Origin: Ideonella sp. WA131b
GTDB lineage: Bacteria; Pseudomonadota; Gammaproteobacteria; Burkholderiales; Burkholderiaceae_C
Direction: 5' to 3'
Length of the DNA stretch: 64,000 nt
Assembly: GCA_023657425.1 (NCBI GenBank)
Contig: JAGTJW010000003.1
Location: 62,001-126,000 of the forward strand
The notes beneath the pieces were generated by a model. The model saw only the letters and a program-made list of their open reading frames with translations, made no database searches and was not told the DNA's origin. The translations under genes were made by a program, and so were the position numbers. Positions within the stretch are counted from its first letter, which is position 1. Each line of letters begins with the position of its first letter. Of this stretch, positions 39,649 to 48,174 are shown piece after piece.

Positions 39649-40476
39649 CTAGACGATCCGCTCCCCGGGGGTGGTGATCTTGCGCATGCGCTCGAAGCGC
39701 GCGCTGCCCGTCATCAAGGGGTGCGCGGCGTCGCCGCCGTCCCAGCGCGGGTCGTCGATGCCCTCGAACACCTCGCGCAGGCGCTGGCCCCAGGTCTCGC
39801 GGATCATGCGGAAGTAGGGGTTGTGCTCGTCGATGCACACGTGCTCGTCGCTCTTGAAGCGGCCCTCGCGGTAGACCAGCAGGTCCAGCGGCAGGCCCAC
39901 GCTCAGGTTGCTCTTGAGCGTGCTGTCCATGCTCACGAGTGCGCACTTGGCGGCCTCGTCGAGCTGCGTCGTGGGCGTGAGCACGCGGTCGAGGATGGGC
40001 TTGCCGTACTTGCTCTCGCCCACCTGGAAGAAGCAGGTCTCGCGCGTGGCCTCGATGAAGTTGCCGGCGCTGTAGACGAGGAAGAGGCGCATCGCCTCGC
40101 CCTTGATCTGGCCGCCGAAGATCATGCTGGCGTTGAAGTCCACGCCGGCGGCCTTCAGCGACGGGCCGTCCTGGTGGTAGACGCGGCGCACCGCGCTGCC
40201 CAGCACGCGCGTGGCGTCGAACATGCTCTTCGCGTTCCAGATGGTGATGGGCTCCTCGCCCTCGGCCCCCGGGATCTTCTCGACCTGCAGCACCTCTCGG
40301 ATGCTCTGGCTGATGCTCAGGTTGCCGGCCGACAGCATGACCATGAAACGCTCGCCCGGCTGCTCGTAGATCATCATCTTGCGGAAGGTGCTGATCGCGT
40401 CCAGGCCCGCGTTGGTGCGCGAGTCGGACAGGAACACGAGCCCGGCGTTGAGCCGGATGCCGACGCAGTAGGTCAT
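39649..40476 (-). CDS. Anbu-type proteasome-like peptidase
   Basis: A 275-residue Ntn-fold protein of the Anbu (ancestral beta-subunit, BPH) family, relatives of HslV and the 20S proteasome. After the initiator Met comes a Thr (MTYCVGIRLNAGLVFLSDSR), the expected N-terminal nucleophile, followed by KMMIYEQPGERFMVMLSAGNLS. The final part, NPYFRMIRETWGQRLREVFEGI, is also family-like. Elsewhere anbu usually lies with an alpha-E protein, an ATP-grasp/amidoligase and a transglutaminase-like gene; none of these is here. Instead it is coupled to an alpha/beta hydrolase gene. Confidence 0.88.
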   Translation of the reverse strand: MTYCVGIRLNAGLVFLSDSRTNAGLDAISTFRKMMIYEQPGERFMVMLSAGNLSISQSIREVLQVEKIPGAEGEEPITIWNAKSMFDATRVLGSAVRRVYHQDGPSLKAAGVDFNASMIFGGQIKGEAMRLFLVYSAGNFIEATRETCFFQVGESKYGKPILDRVLTPTTQLDEAAKCALVSMDSTLKSNLSVGLPLDLLVYREGRFKSDEHVCIDEHNPYFRMIRETWGQRLREVFEGIDDPRWDGGDAAHPLMTGSARFERMRKITTPGERIV

Positions 40477-40520
40477 GGCGGGCGGCGCTGCTCGCGCCGT
40501 GGTTGGCGAAGCCGGCGAGG

Positions 40521-42002
40521 TTAGCAGGGCTGCACGGCCGACCGCGTTCGCCGCAGCGCCGCCAGCCGCTGCCAGAAGCGCGGTTCGTCGGCGCTGGCGA
40601 AGTTCACGCGCATCAGCGTGGTCGACCGCGGCGTGGCGTGGAACAACATGCCCGGCGCGGTCAGCCAGCCTTCGTCGAGCAGCGGCTGGGCCAGGGCCTC
40701 GGTGTCGCAGCCGACATCGACCCAGCCGAACAGCCCCGCCGGGGGCGCGACGAAGCGGCAGCCGGCGGCCTCGGCCAGCCGCACGGTGCGCGTGCGAGCG
40801 GCGTCCAGCCGCTCCACCAGCCGCTCGGCGTGGCGGCGCAGCAGGCCCTGGTCCAGGCAGTCGGCCACGGCGGCTTCCAGCGGACCGGGGCTGGTGAGCG
40901 TGGCCAGCAGCTTGGCGTCGATCACGCGGTCCACCAGCGCCGGCGGCAGTGCCGCGAAGCCCACGCGCCACTGCGGCACCAGCACCTTGGAAAAGCCGCT
41001 GACGGCGATGGTGCGCTTCAGGCCGTCGAGCTGCGCCAGCCGCGTCGCGTGCGGGCTGGCCAGCCAGGCGTAGCTGTCGTCCTCGACGACGAGGAGATCG
41101 TGCGCCTCGGCCAGCCGCAGCACCTGGTGGGCCTGGGCCGGCGTGAGGCTGTGGCCCGTGGGGTTGTGCAGCACCGAGACGGTGACGTACAGGCGCGGCC
41201 TGTGGGCCCGCAGCAGTTGCTCCATGGCCACGAGATCAGGGCCCCCGTCGCTGCCCGGGCCGCCGCGCGGAACCGGCAGCAGCCGCATGCCGGCGCGGGC
41301 CAGCCGAGCGAATTCCACCGCCCACCCGGGCTCGTCGACCAACACCGCATCGCCCGGGCGCAGCAGCACGCGCGAGACGAGGTCCAGCGCGTGGGTGGCG
41401 CCCACGGTGGTGACGATCTGCGACGGCGCTGCCGGCACCCCCAGGTCGGCCAGCCGGCGCGACAGCGCGGCGCGCAGCGTGGCATCGCCGGCCGGATCGC
41501 CGTAGCCCAGCCAGCTGCCGGGCTCGCGGCAGACGCGCCGCAGCGCACGCTGCAGCAGCGGGGCGTCGAGCCAGGCGGTGGGCAGCGTGCCCATGCCCGG
41601 TGCAGGCCGCCCGTGCTGGGCCTGGAACATGCTGCGGATCAGCGCCGTGGCGTCCACCGGCGGCGGCAGCGCGGCGCGCTCGGTGGGCGGCGTGCCGCTG
41701 CGTGCCGCCTCTGCCGCAACCGGCTCGCGCACAAAGAAGCCGCGCTGCGGCCGCGCCTCCACCAGGCCGCGCGCCTGCAGCAGGTCGTAGGCGCCGACCA
41801 CGGTGCTCGGGCTCACGCCATGGCGCGCAGCGGCGTCGCGCACCGAGGGCAGCCGCGCGCCCGGGGCCAGCAGCCGCTGCTCGATGCGCTCGGCCAGCCG
41901 CGCCGCCAGCTGCTCGGCCAAGCCGGCGCGCGTGCCGCGCAGTCCCCGGCCCAGCGGCGCGGGCGGCGGGGCCGTGGGGCGTGTCTGTGTGGCCGGCGGC
42001 AT
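40521..42002 (-). CDS. MocR-type (GntR/aminotransferase) transcriptional regulator
   Basis: A 493-residue regulator joining a GntR winged helix (about residues 25-95: LPSVRDAAARHGVSPSTVVGAYDLL) to a fold-type I aminotransferase domain. The PLP lysine is in AVSGFSKVLVPQWRVGFAAL, with HNPTGHSLTPAQAH and VVEDDSYAWL upstream. MocR proteins sense PLP or amino compounds and often activate a divergent operon. Here the divergent operon encodes a LysE exporter, a DMT transporter, a racemase, an aminotransferase, PhzF and VOC proteins, which is the likely target. The ATG at 42002 fits; the frame continues to 42029. Confidence 0.93.
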   Translation of the reverse strand: MPPATQTRPTAPPPAPLGRGLRGTRAGLAEQLAARLAERIEQRLLAPGARLPSVRDAAARHGVSPSTVVGAYDLLQARGLVEARPQRGFFVREPVAAEAARSGTPPTERAALPPPVDATALIRSMFQAQHGRPAPGMGTLPTAWLDAPLLQRALRRVCREPGSWLGYGDPAGDATLRAALSRRLADLGVPAAPSQIVTTVGATHALDLVSRVLLRPGDAVLVDEPGWAVEFARLARAGMRLLPVPRGGPGSDGGPDLVAMEQLLRAHRPRLYVTVSVLHNPTGHSLTPAQAHQVLRLAEAHDLLVVEDDSYAWLASPHATRLAQLDGLKRTIAVSGFSKVLVPQWRVGFAALPPALVDRVIDAKLLATLTSPGPLEAAVADCLDQGLLRRHAERLVERLDAARTRTVRLAEAAGCRFVAPPAGLFGWVDVGCDTEALAQPLLDEGWLTAPGMLFHATPRSTTLMRVNFASADEPRFWQRLAALRRTRSAVQPC

Positions 42003-42004
42003 CG

Positions 42005-42047
42005 ATACAGTGCAAATTCTGTGTGGCAAAGTGTACTGCTGCTGTAT
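42005..42047. promoter_or_regulatory. Candidate MocR operator in the divergent promoter
   Basis: ATACAG (42005-42010) and CTGTAT (42042-42047) are inverted copies, with GTGTACTGCTG between. The 74-bp gap between the mocR-like and lysE-like starts is AT-rich compared with its surroundings. Binding by the adjacent regulator is inference. Confidence 0.45.
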
Positions 42048-42076
42048 TGCTTGGGGCCTCTACACTGCGGCCGATC

Positions 42077-42688
42077 ATGACCTTGCCCATGCCCTGGCCC
42101 GAGCTCGCCGCGCTGCTGCTGTTCGCCACGGCCATGGCCTTCACGCCCGGGCCCAACACCACGCTGGCCGCGGCGCTGGCCGCCAACCGCGGCCTGGGGC
42201 ACGCGATGCGCTTCGTCTGCGCCGTGCCCGTGGGCTGGGGCCTGCTGCTGCTGGGCGTGACGCTGGGGCTCGGCGCGCTGCTGGACGCCGCGCCGGTGTT
42301 GCGTGGCCTGCTGCAGGCCGTGGGCCTGGGCTACATGCTTTGGCTGGCCTGGAAGCTCGCGCGCAGCGGCGCCCTCGGCCAGGCCGACCCGGCCCGCTTC
42401 GAGGTCGGCTTCGGCCAGGGCGTGCTGCTGCAGTTCGTCAACGTCAAGGCCTGGATGAACGCGCTGCTCATCTGCGCCGGCTGGGTGACCGTGGCCGACC
42501 CGCCCTGGGCGCGGCTGGCGCTGGTGCTGCCGCTGATGATGGCCTACGGCTTTGCCAGCAACTTCACCTATGCGCTCGTCGGCCACGCGCTGCGCGGCTG
42601 GTTGGCGCAGGGCGCGCGGCTGCTGTGGTTCAACCGCGTGCTGGCGGCGGTGCTGGTGGCCACGGCGGCTTGGATGGCTGGACTGTGA
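42077..42688 (+). CDS. LysE/RhtB-family amino-acid exporter
   Basis: A 203-residue inner-membrane exporter with about six helices. The signature AFTPGPNTTLAAALAANRGLG follows the first helix; QGVLLQFVNVKAWMNALLICAG is the conserved central motif. Such proteins export amino acids, often homoserine, threonine or lysine. The gene starts the operon controlled by the divergent MocR regulator. Its TGA overlaps the GTG of the next gene. Confidence 0.92.
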   Translation: MTLPMPWPELAALLLFATAMAFTPGPNTTLAAALAANRGLGHAMRFVCAVPVGWGLLLLGVTLGLGALLDAAPVLRGLLQAVGLGYMLWLAWKLARSGALGQADPARFEVGFGQGVLLQFVNVKAWMNALLICAGWVTVADPPWARLALVLPLMMAYGFASNFTYALVGHALRGWLAQGARLLWFNRVLAAVLVATAAWMAGL

Positions 42689-43605
42689 GCCTGCCGACCC
42701 CGGCCGATCTCACCCGGGGCCTGCTGCTTGGCGCCGCCGGCGTGGCGATGTTCGCGATGACGCTGCCGATGACGCGCCTGGCCGTGGGCGACGTGGCCGA
42801 CCCGCAGCTGCCACCGGCCTTCGTCACCGCGGGCCGGGCCGCGGTGGCCGGACTGCTGAGCGTGCTGTACCTGTGGGCCGTGCGCGCGCCGCGGCCGGTG
42901 CGGCGGCACGGCCCTGCGCTGCTGGTGAGTGGGCTGGGCACCGTGGTGGGCTTCCCGCTGTGCCTGGCGATGGCGCTGCGCGAGGTCGACGCCACCCACG
43001 CTGCGGTCCTGAGCGGCACCATACCGCTGGCCACGGCGCTGGTGGCGGCGTGGTCGCTGCGCCAGCGACCGTCGGCTGCTTTCTGGGCATGCGCACTGGC
43101 CGGCTTTGCCCTGGTGCTGGGTTACGCGGCCTGGCAGGGCAACGGGCGGCTGGTCGTGGCCGACGCCTGGCTGCTGGGCGCCGTGCTGTCCACGGCCTTC
43201 GGCTACGTGGCCGGTGCGCGCGTGTCGGCCGAGATGCCCGCGGCGCACGTGATCGGCTGGATCCTCGTCTTCAGCCTGCCGTTCACGGTGCCGGCGGCGC
43301 TGTGGCTGTGGCCGGCGGAGGCCACCAGCGTGCGACCGTCGGCCTGGCTGGGCTTTGCCTATGTGAGCGTGTTTTCGATGTGGCTGGGCTTCTTCGCCTG
43401 GTACCGCGGCCTGGCGCTGGGCGGGGTGGTGCGCGTGAGCCAGGTGCAGCTGCTGCAGCCCTTCCTGGCCATTCTGTTTGCGGTGCCGGTGCTGGGCGAG
43501 CGCCTGGAGCCGGTGGCCGTGGCCTGTGCGATGGCCGTCATCGCCCTCGTGTTCGTCAGCCGCCGCACGGCCGTGCGGGCGGCCGCTCCTCCAGGAAAGA
43601 CATGA
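42685..43605 (+). CDS. EamA/DMT-family transporter
   Basis: A 306-residue transporter with about ten helices in two EamA repeats (GAAGVAMFAMTLPMTRLAVG; GFFAWYRGLALGGVVRVSQVQLLQPFLAILF). It probably exports a small metabolite. GTG at 42685 overlaps the lysE-like stop. The following ATG at 43602 overlaps its own stop, so three genes are translationally chained. Two exporters in one operon suggest that an accumulating amino acid must be removed. Confidence 0.9.
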   Translation: MSLPTPADLTRGLLLGAAGVAMFAMTLPMTRLAVGDVADPQLPPAFVTAGRAAVAGLLSVLYLWAVRAPRPVRRHGPALLVSGLGTVVGFPLCLAMALREVDATHAAVLSGTIPLATALVAAWSLRQRPSAAFWACALAGFALVLGYAAWQGNGRLVVADAWLLGAVLSTAFGYVAGARVSAEMPAAHVIGWILVFSLPFTVPAALWLWPAEATSVRPSAWLGFAYVSVFSMWLGFFAWYRGLALGGVVRVSQVQLLQPFLAILFAVPVLGERLEPVAVACAMAVIALVFVSRRTAVRAAAPPGKT

Positions 43606-44297
43606 AGACGCTTGGCATCCTCGGCGGCATGAGCTGGGAGAGCACCGCGATCTACTACCGGCTCCTCAACCAGGCCGTGGCCGCGCGCTGTGGCGGCCTG
43701 CACAGCGCGCCGCTCGTGCTGGCCAGCGTCGACTTCGAGACCATCGCCGCGCGCCAGCGCGCCGACGACTGGGCCGGCGCCGCTGCGCAGCTGGGCCGTG
43801 CCGGGGCCGGGCTGCGGGCGGCTGGCGCCGGGGCGCTGCTGATCGCCACCAACACCCTGCACAAGGTGGCCGACGAGGTCGCGGCCAGGGCCGGCCTGCC
43901 GCTGCTGCACATCGCCGACGCCACCGCGGCGGCACTGCGCGCGGCCGGCGTGCGGCGCGCGGCCTTCCTGGGCACGCGCTTCTCGATGGAAGACCGCGGC
44001 ATCGTCATCGAGCGGCTCGAGCGTGCGGGCACCGCCGTGTTTGTGCCCGAGGCCGACGACCGCGCGCTGATGCACCGCGTGATCTTCGAGGAGCTGTGCC
44101 GCGGCGTCATCCGCGACGCCACGCGCGCGGAGGTGGTGGCGCTCATCGAACGCCAGGCCGCGCGCGGCGCCGACGCCGTGGTGCTGGGCTGCACCGAGAT
44201 CGGGCTGCTGATCGACGAGGCCTGTTGCCCCTTGCCGTGTTTCGACACCACCGTGCTGCATGCGGCAGCCGCGGTCGAGTGGATGCTGGAGACCTGA
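43602..44297 (+). CDS. Aspartate/glutamate racemase-family protein with first catalytic Cys replaced by Ala
   Basis: A 231-residue protein close to the broad-specificity racemase YgeA: GILGGMSWESTAIYYRLLNQ, FETIAARQR, LHIADATAAAL, LGTRFSMEDRGIVIERL and PEADDRALMHRVIFEELCRG. The second catalytic cysteine is present (LGCTEIGLL). The first is not: the motif normally CTNTxHKVAD reads IATNTLHKVAD. With one cysteine it should not racemise by the two-base mechanism. One-cysteine relatives include arylmalonate decarboxylase, so another reaction is possible. It overlaps the preceding gene (ATGA) and the aminotransferase gene follows by two bases. Confidence 0.88.
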   Translation: MKTLGILGGMSWESTAIYYRLLNQAVAARCGGLHSAPLVLASVDFETIAARQRADDWAGAAAQLGRAGAGLRAAGAGALLIATNTLHKVADEVAARAGLPLLHIADATAAALRAAGVRRAAFLGTRFSMEDRGIVIERLERAGTAVFVPEADDRALMHRVIFEELCRGVIRDATRAEVVALIERQAARGADAVVLGCTEIGLLIDEACCPLPCFDTTVLHAAAAVEWMLET

Positions 44298-44299
44298 CC

Positions 44300-45463
44300 A
44301 TGCCCTGGACGATGGCCCGCCGCGCCGAGCGGCTCAACCCAAGCACCATCCGCGAGCTGCTCAAGCTCACCGAGCGGCCCGGCATCATCAGCCTGGCCGG
44401 CGGGCTGCCGAGCGCCGACACCTTTCCGGTGGCCGAGCTGCGCAAGGCCTGTGCCGAGGTGCTGGAGCAGCACCCGCGCGGGGCGCTGCAGTACGCCGCC
44501 AGCGAAGGCTTCGGCCCGCTGCGCGAGTGGGTGGCGGCCGAGCTGCGCGGGCAGGGCCTGGCGGCGGAGGCCGGCCGAGTGCTCATCACCAGTGGCTCGC
44601 AGCAGGGGCTGGACCTGGTGGCCAAGGTGCTGCTCGACCCCGGCAGCGCGGTGGCCGTGGAGTCGCCCACCTACCTGGGCGCGCTGCAGGCCTTTGCGCC
44701 CTACGAGCCGGTGTTCGAGGCGCTGGAGGGCGACGACGAGGGCCCGCTGCCGGCCGCGCTTGCGGCCCAGCGCGCGGCGCGCTTTGCCTACCTGCTGCCG
44801 AACTTCCAGAACCCCACCGGCCGCTGCCTGGGCGCGGCGCGACGCGAGGCGCTGGCCGAGGCCGCGTTGGCCGTCGGCCTGCCGGTGGTGGAAGACAACC
44901 CTTACGGCGAGCTCTGGTACGACTCGCCGCCCCCGCCGCCACTGGCCACGCGCCTGGGCGAGCAGGCCGTCGTCCTGGGTTCCTTCTCCAAGGTGCTGGC
45001 CCCAGGCCTGCGCCTGGGCTACCTGCTGGCGCCGCCGGCCCTGTTCAACAAGCTGCTGCAAGCCAAGCAGGCGGCCGACCTGCACACGCCCAGCTTCAAC
45101 CAGCGACTGGTGCACACCGTGCTGGCCAGCGGCATGCTGCCCGCCCACGTGGCCGCCACCCGCGCGCGCTACCGCGCGCAGCGCGACGCCATGGCTGCGG
45201 CGCTGGCGGCGCACATGCCGGCCGGCGTGCGCTGGCAGGTGCCGGCCGGTGGCATGTTCTTCTGGCTCACGCTGCCCGAGGGTCTGGACGCCACGATGCT
45301 GTTGCCCCGCGCGGTGGAGGCCGGTGTGGCCTACGTGCCGGGCAGCACCTTCTACCCGCAGGCCGGCCATGCCGACACGCTGCGCCTGAGTTTCGTCACC
45401 GTGCCGCCGGCCCGCATCGCCGACGGCGTCGCGGCGCTGGCGCAGGTGCTGCGCGCCGCCTGA
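44300..45463 (+). CDS. PLP-dependent aminotransferase, 2-aminoadipate transaminase/MocR-like class
   Basis: A 387-residue fold-type I aminotransferase without a DNA-binding domain. Features are GIISLAGGLPSADTFP, LQYAASEGFGPLREWVA, ITSGSQQGLDLVAKVLL, NFQNPTGRCLG, DNPYGELWYD, the PLP lysine in LGSFSKVLAPGLRLGY, and ARG-type RLSFVTVPP near the end. Relatives (LysN, multi-substrate) transfer the amino group of branched, aromatic or 2-aminoadipate substrates. It begins two bases after the racemase-like stop and is part of the MocR operon. Confidence 0.92.
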   Translation: MPWTMARRAERLNPSTIRELLKLTERPGIISLAGGLPSADTFPVAELRKACAEVLEQHPRGALQYAASEGFGPLREWVAAELRGQGLAAEAGRVLITSGSQQGLDLVAKVLLDPGSAVAVESPTYLGALQAFAPYEPVFEALEGDDEGPLPAALAAQRAARFAYLLPNFQNPTGRCLGAARREALAEAALAVGLPVVEDNPYGELWYDSPPPPPLATRLGEQAVVLGSFSKVLAPGLRLGYLLAPPALFNKLLQAKQAADLHTPSFNQRLVHTVLASGMLPAHVAATRARYRAQRDAMAAALAAHMPAGVRWQVPAGGMFFWLTLPEGLDATMLLPRAVEAGVAYVPGSTFYPQAGHADTLRLSFVTVPPARIADGVAALAQVLRAA

Positions 45464-45479
45464 AACCCCGGAGATTCCC

Positions 45480-46331
45480 ATGCCTCACCGCTTCCACCAA
45501 CTCGATGTCTTCAGCGCGCAGCCGCTGCGCGGCAACCCGCTGGCCGTCGTGCACGGCGCCGACACCCTGGACGAGACCGCGATGGCCGCCTTCGCGCGCT
45601 GGACCAACCTGTCGGAGACGACCTTCCTGCTCGCGCCCCGCGAGCCCGGCGCCGACTACCGCGTGCGCATCTTCACGCCCGGCGGCGAACTGCCGTTTGC
45701 GGGCCACCCCACGCTGGGCAGTTGCGCCGCGTGGCTGGCGGCCGGCGGCGTGGCGGCACAGCCGGATGTGGTGGTGCAGGAATGCGGCGTCGGCCTGGTG
45801 CGCATCCGGCGTGACGGCGCCCGGCTGGCCTTTGCGGCGCCGCCGCTCCAGCGCAGCGGGCCGCTGGACGAGCCGCTCTTGGCGTGCATCGCGGCCGGCT
45901 GCGGCCTGCCGCGCGCGGCCATCGTCGGCCACCAATGGGTCGACAACGGCCCGGGTTGGTGCGCAGTGCTGCTGCCCAGCGCCGCGGAGGTGCTGGCCGT
46001 CAAGCCCGACTGGGCGCGGCTGGGCCCCGTCAATCTGGGCCTGGTGGCGCCGCAGCCTGCGGGCGCCGACACGCAGTTCGAGGTGCGCGCCTTCGTGCCG
46101 ACGCTGGGCGTGCCCGAAGACCCTGTCACCGGCAGCCTCAACGCCGGCCTGGCGCAATGGCTCATCGGCGCGGGCTTGGCGCCGCGCGCCTATGTGGCCG
46201 CGCAGGGCGCGGCGCTCGGCCGGGCCGGCCGCGTGCACGTGCAGCACGACGGCACCGACTGCTGGATCGGCGGCGAGGTGGCCTTCTGCATCGAGGGCAC
46301 GGTGGAACTGCCCGCGACAATGGGCCGATGA
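45480..46331 (+). CDS. PhzF-family isomerase/epimerase
   Basis: A 283-residue protein of the PhzF (diaminopimelate-epimerase-like) fold. Family features are FHQLDVFSAQPLRGNPLAVV, the catalytic Glu in TNLSETTFLL, RIFTPGGELPFAGHPTLGS, and GVPEDPVTGSLNAGLAQWL. PhzF itself isomerises an intermediate of phenazine synthesis, but most members have unknown substrates; no other phenazine genes are here. It starts 16 bp after the aminotransferase stop and its TGA overlaps the VOC ATG. Confidence 0.93.
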   Translation: MPHRFHQLDVFSAQPLRGNPLAVVHGADTLDETAMAAFARWTNLSETTFLLAPREPGADYRVRIFTPGGELPFAGHPTLGSCAAWLAAGGVAAQPDVVVQECGVGLVRIRRDGARLAFAAPPLQRSGPLDEPLLACIAAGCGLPRAAIVGHQWVDNGPGWCAVLLPSAAEVLAVKPDWARLGPVNLGLVAPQPAGADTQFEVRAFVPTLGVPEDPVTGSLNAGLAQWLIGAGLAPRAYVAAQGAALGRAGRVHVQHDGTDCWIGGEVAFCIEGTVELPATMGR

Positions 46332-46996
46332 GCAACCGTCTCGACCACCTCGTCATCGCCGCAGCCAGCCTGGAGCAGGGCGTGGCCTGGTGCGAGGCCA
46401 CGCTGGGGGTCACGCCCGGCCCGGGCGGCGTGCACGCCACGATGGGCACGCACAACCGGCTGCTGCGCATCGCCGACGACGCCTTTCCGGACGCCTACCT
46501 CGAGATCATCGCCATCGATCCGGCCGCGCCGGCGCCGGGCCGGCCGCGCTGGTTCGGCCTCGACGACGCGGCGCTGCATGATCGCCTGGCGCAGCACCCG
46601 CGGCTGGTGGCGGCGGTCGTGCGCACGCCGCTGATCGAGATGCACCGCTGGGGCCTCATCAACGTGGGCATCCACCCGGGGGAGCCGATCGCCTTCGAGC
46701 GCGCCTCGCCGGCCGGGCCGCTGGCCTGGCGGCTGCTGGTGCGCGACGACGGCGCGCGGCTGTGCGGCGGGGCGCTGCCCGTGCTCATCGAGTGGAAGGG
46801 CGAGCGCCACCCGGCCGCGGCCATGGCGCCTTCAGGGCTGGAACTGCGGTCGTTGCGGCTGGCCGGCCTGCCCAAACGGGCGCAGGACGTGCTCAAGCTG
46901 CGCGGCATCGAGGTCGTGAACGACACCGACGGGCCGGCCCTGAGTGCCACTTTCGCCACCCCGCGGGGCGAGGTCAAGCTCAGCAGCGAGGACTGA
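46328..46996 (+). CDS. VOC-superfamily (glyoxalase-like) protein
   Basis: A 222-residue protein of the glyoxalase_3-type vicinal-oxygen-chelate fold. RLDHLVIAAASLEQGVAWCEATLGV starts the first module and GTHNRLLRIADDAFPDAYLEIIAID continues it, with possible metal ligands His6 and Glu64 (approximate). The reaction is unknown. It is the last gene of the MocR-linked unit, coupled to phzF by ATGA. The next gene is convergent after 21 bp. Confidence 0.88.
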   Translation: MSNRLDHLVIAAASLEQGVAWCEATLGVTPGPGGVHATMGTHNRLLRIADDAFPDAYLEIIAIDPAAPAPGRPRWFGLDDAALHDRLAQHPRLVAAVVRTPLIEMHRWGLINVGIHPGEPIAFERASPAGPLAWRLLVRDDGARLCGGALPVLIEWKGERHPAAAMAPSGLELRSLRLAGLPKRAQDVLKLRGIEVVNDTDGPALSATFATPRGEVKLSSED

Positions 46997-47017
46997 CCCC
47001 CTCCGGGCCGCCCGGGC

Positions 47018-48067
47018 TCACCAGCCGTTGAAGCGCGGCCACGTGTCGGCCACGGCGCCACCGGCCAACACGGCATAACGGTCGAACTGCGCGGCCGTGG
47101 CGCAGGCGTGGTTGGGCAGCACGCGCAGCTGCGTGCCCACGGGCAGGCGATCGGCCAGTGTGGCGTCGGCCGTGCCGTCGGCGCGCGAGACGATGCCGTG
47201 CTCCTGGTTGGCGCCGGTCATCAGCAGGCCCGGCAGGGGCTCGCCGGACTCGTCGCACACCACCCCGTAGCCGCAGTCGTCCTGGCCGCGGTCGCGGCTC
47301 ATGGCCATCCAGCCGGCGTCGACCAGGACCCAGCCCTTGTCGCGCTGGTGGCCGATGACGGTGGTGAGCACGCTGAGCGCGATGTCGCCGGTGCCACACA
47401 CGCCCAGGCCGCGCATGACGAGGTCGTGGAAGGCGTAGACACCGGCGCGCACTTCGGTCACGCCCTCGAGCCCGCGCGCGAAGGTGGCGGTGGGCGTGCT
47501 GCCCACGCTCACCTCGGGGCAGGCGTGGCCGGCGGCGCGCAGCACCTGGGCGGCGGCGACGCAGCGTGCGCGCTCCAGCTCGGCCATGGCGGCGAGCTCG
47601 GCCTCGCCGCGGCAGGCGTAGCTGGCGCCGCAGTGCGTCATCACGCCCACGAGCTGGGCGCCGCCCTCGGCCAGCACGCGCGCCACGGCCGGCAGGACGG
47701 GCGCATCGGGCGCCAGGCCGGCGCGGTGGCCGTCGGTGTCGATCTCGATCATCACGTCGAAGCGGTGGCCATGGTCGCGGCCATGGGCCACCAGCGTTTC
47801 GGCGGCTTCAACCGAGTCGAGGATCACCGTGAGGCGGCAACCGCCTTCACGCAGCGCCCGCACCGCCGGCAGCCGGGCCGGCACGATGCCCACGGCGTAG
47901 AGGATGTCGTTCACGCCCTGGGCCGCGAACTGCTCGGCCTCCTTGAGCGTGCTCACCGTGATGCCGGCCGCGCCCGCGGCCAGCTGGCGCTGCACCACGG
48001 GCCAGCACTTGGTGGTCTTGACATGCGGGCGCAGCCGCACGCCCAGATCGCGGGCGCGGGCCTGCAT
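47018..48067 (-). CDS. D-threonine aldolase / alanine-racemase-N-type PLP protein, 5' end frameshifted
   Basis: A fold-type III PLP enzyme of the D-threonine aldolase family, which splits D-threonine-like beta-hydroxy-D-amino acids. The PLP lysine is in RLRPHVKTTKCWPVV; MTHCGASYAC, EVSVGSTPTATFA, RAGVYAFHDLVM and the C-terminal metal site PNHACAT are family motifs. The open frame begins at the internal Met at 48067. The expected N-terminus (PLPTPAALLDAARLERNIAA) is encoded just upstream in the same frame but has no start codon. The ATG at 48140 is one base out of frame across a run of six C. Either a base was miscalled or the gene is frameshifted. Confidence 0.82.
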   Translation of the reverse strand: MQARARDLGVRLRPHVKTTKCWPVVQRQLAAGAAGITVSTLKEAEQFAAQGVNDILYAVGIVPARLPAVRALREGGCRLTVILDSVEAAETLVAHGRDHGHRFDVMIEIDTDGHRAGLAPDAPVLPAVARVLAEGGAQLVGVMTHCGASYACRGEAELAAMAELERARCVAAAQVLRAAGHACPEVSVGSTPTATFARGLEGVTEVRAGVYAFHDLVMRGLGVCGTGDIALSVLTTVIGHQRDKGWVLVDAGWMAMSRDRGQDDCGYGVVCDESGEPLPGLLMTGANQEHGIVSRADGTADATLADRLPVGTQLRVLPNHACATAAQFDRYAVLAGGAVADTWPRFNGW

Positions 48068-48174
48068 CGCGGCGATGTTGCGCTCGAGCCGCGCGGCGTC
48101 GAGCAGCGCGGCGGGGGTGGGCAGGGGGGCGAGGGCTCATGCGGGCATCGTAGCCCGCATGGACCCCGCGGCGA

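Noticed and set aside
45480..46331. Phenazine biosynthesis locus because of phzF
   Set aside because: No other phz genes (phzA/B/D/E/G) are present, and PhzF-like proteins are widespread outside phenazine clusters.
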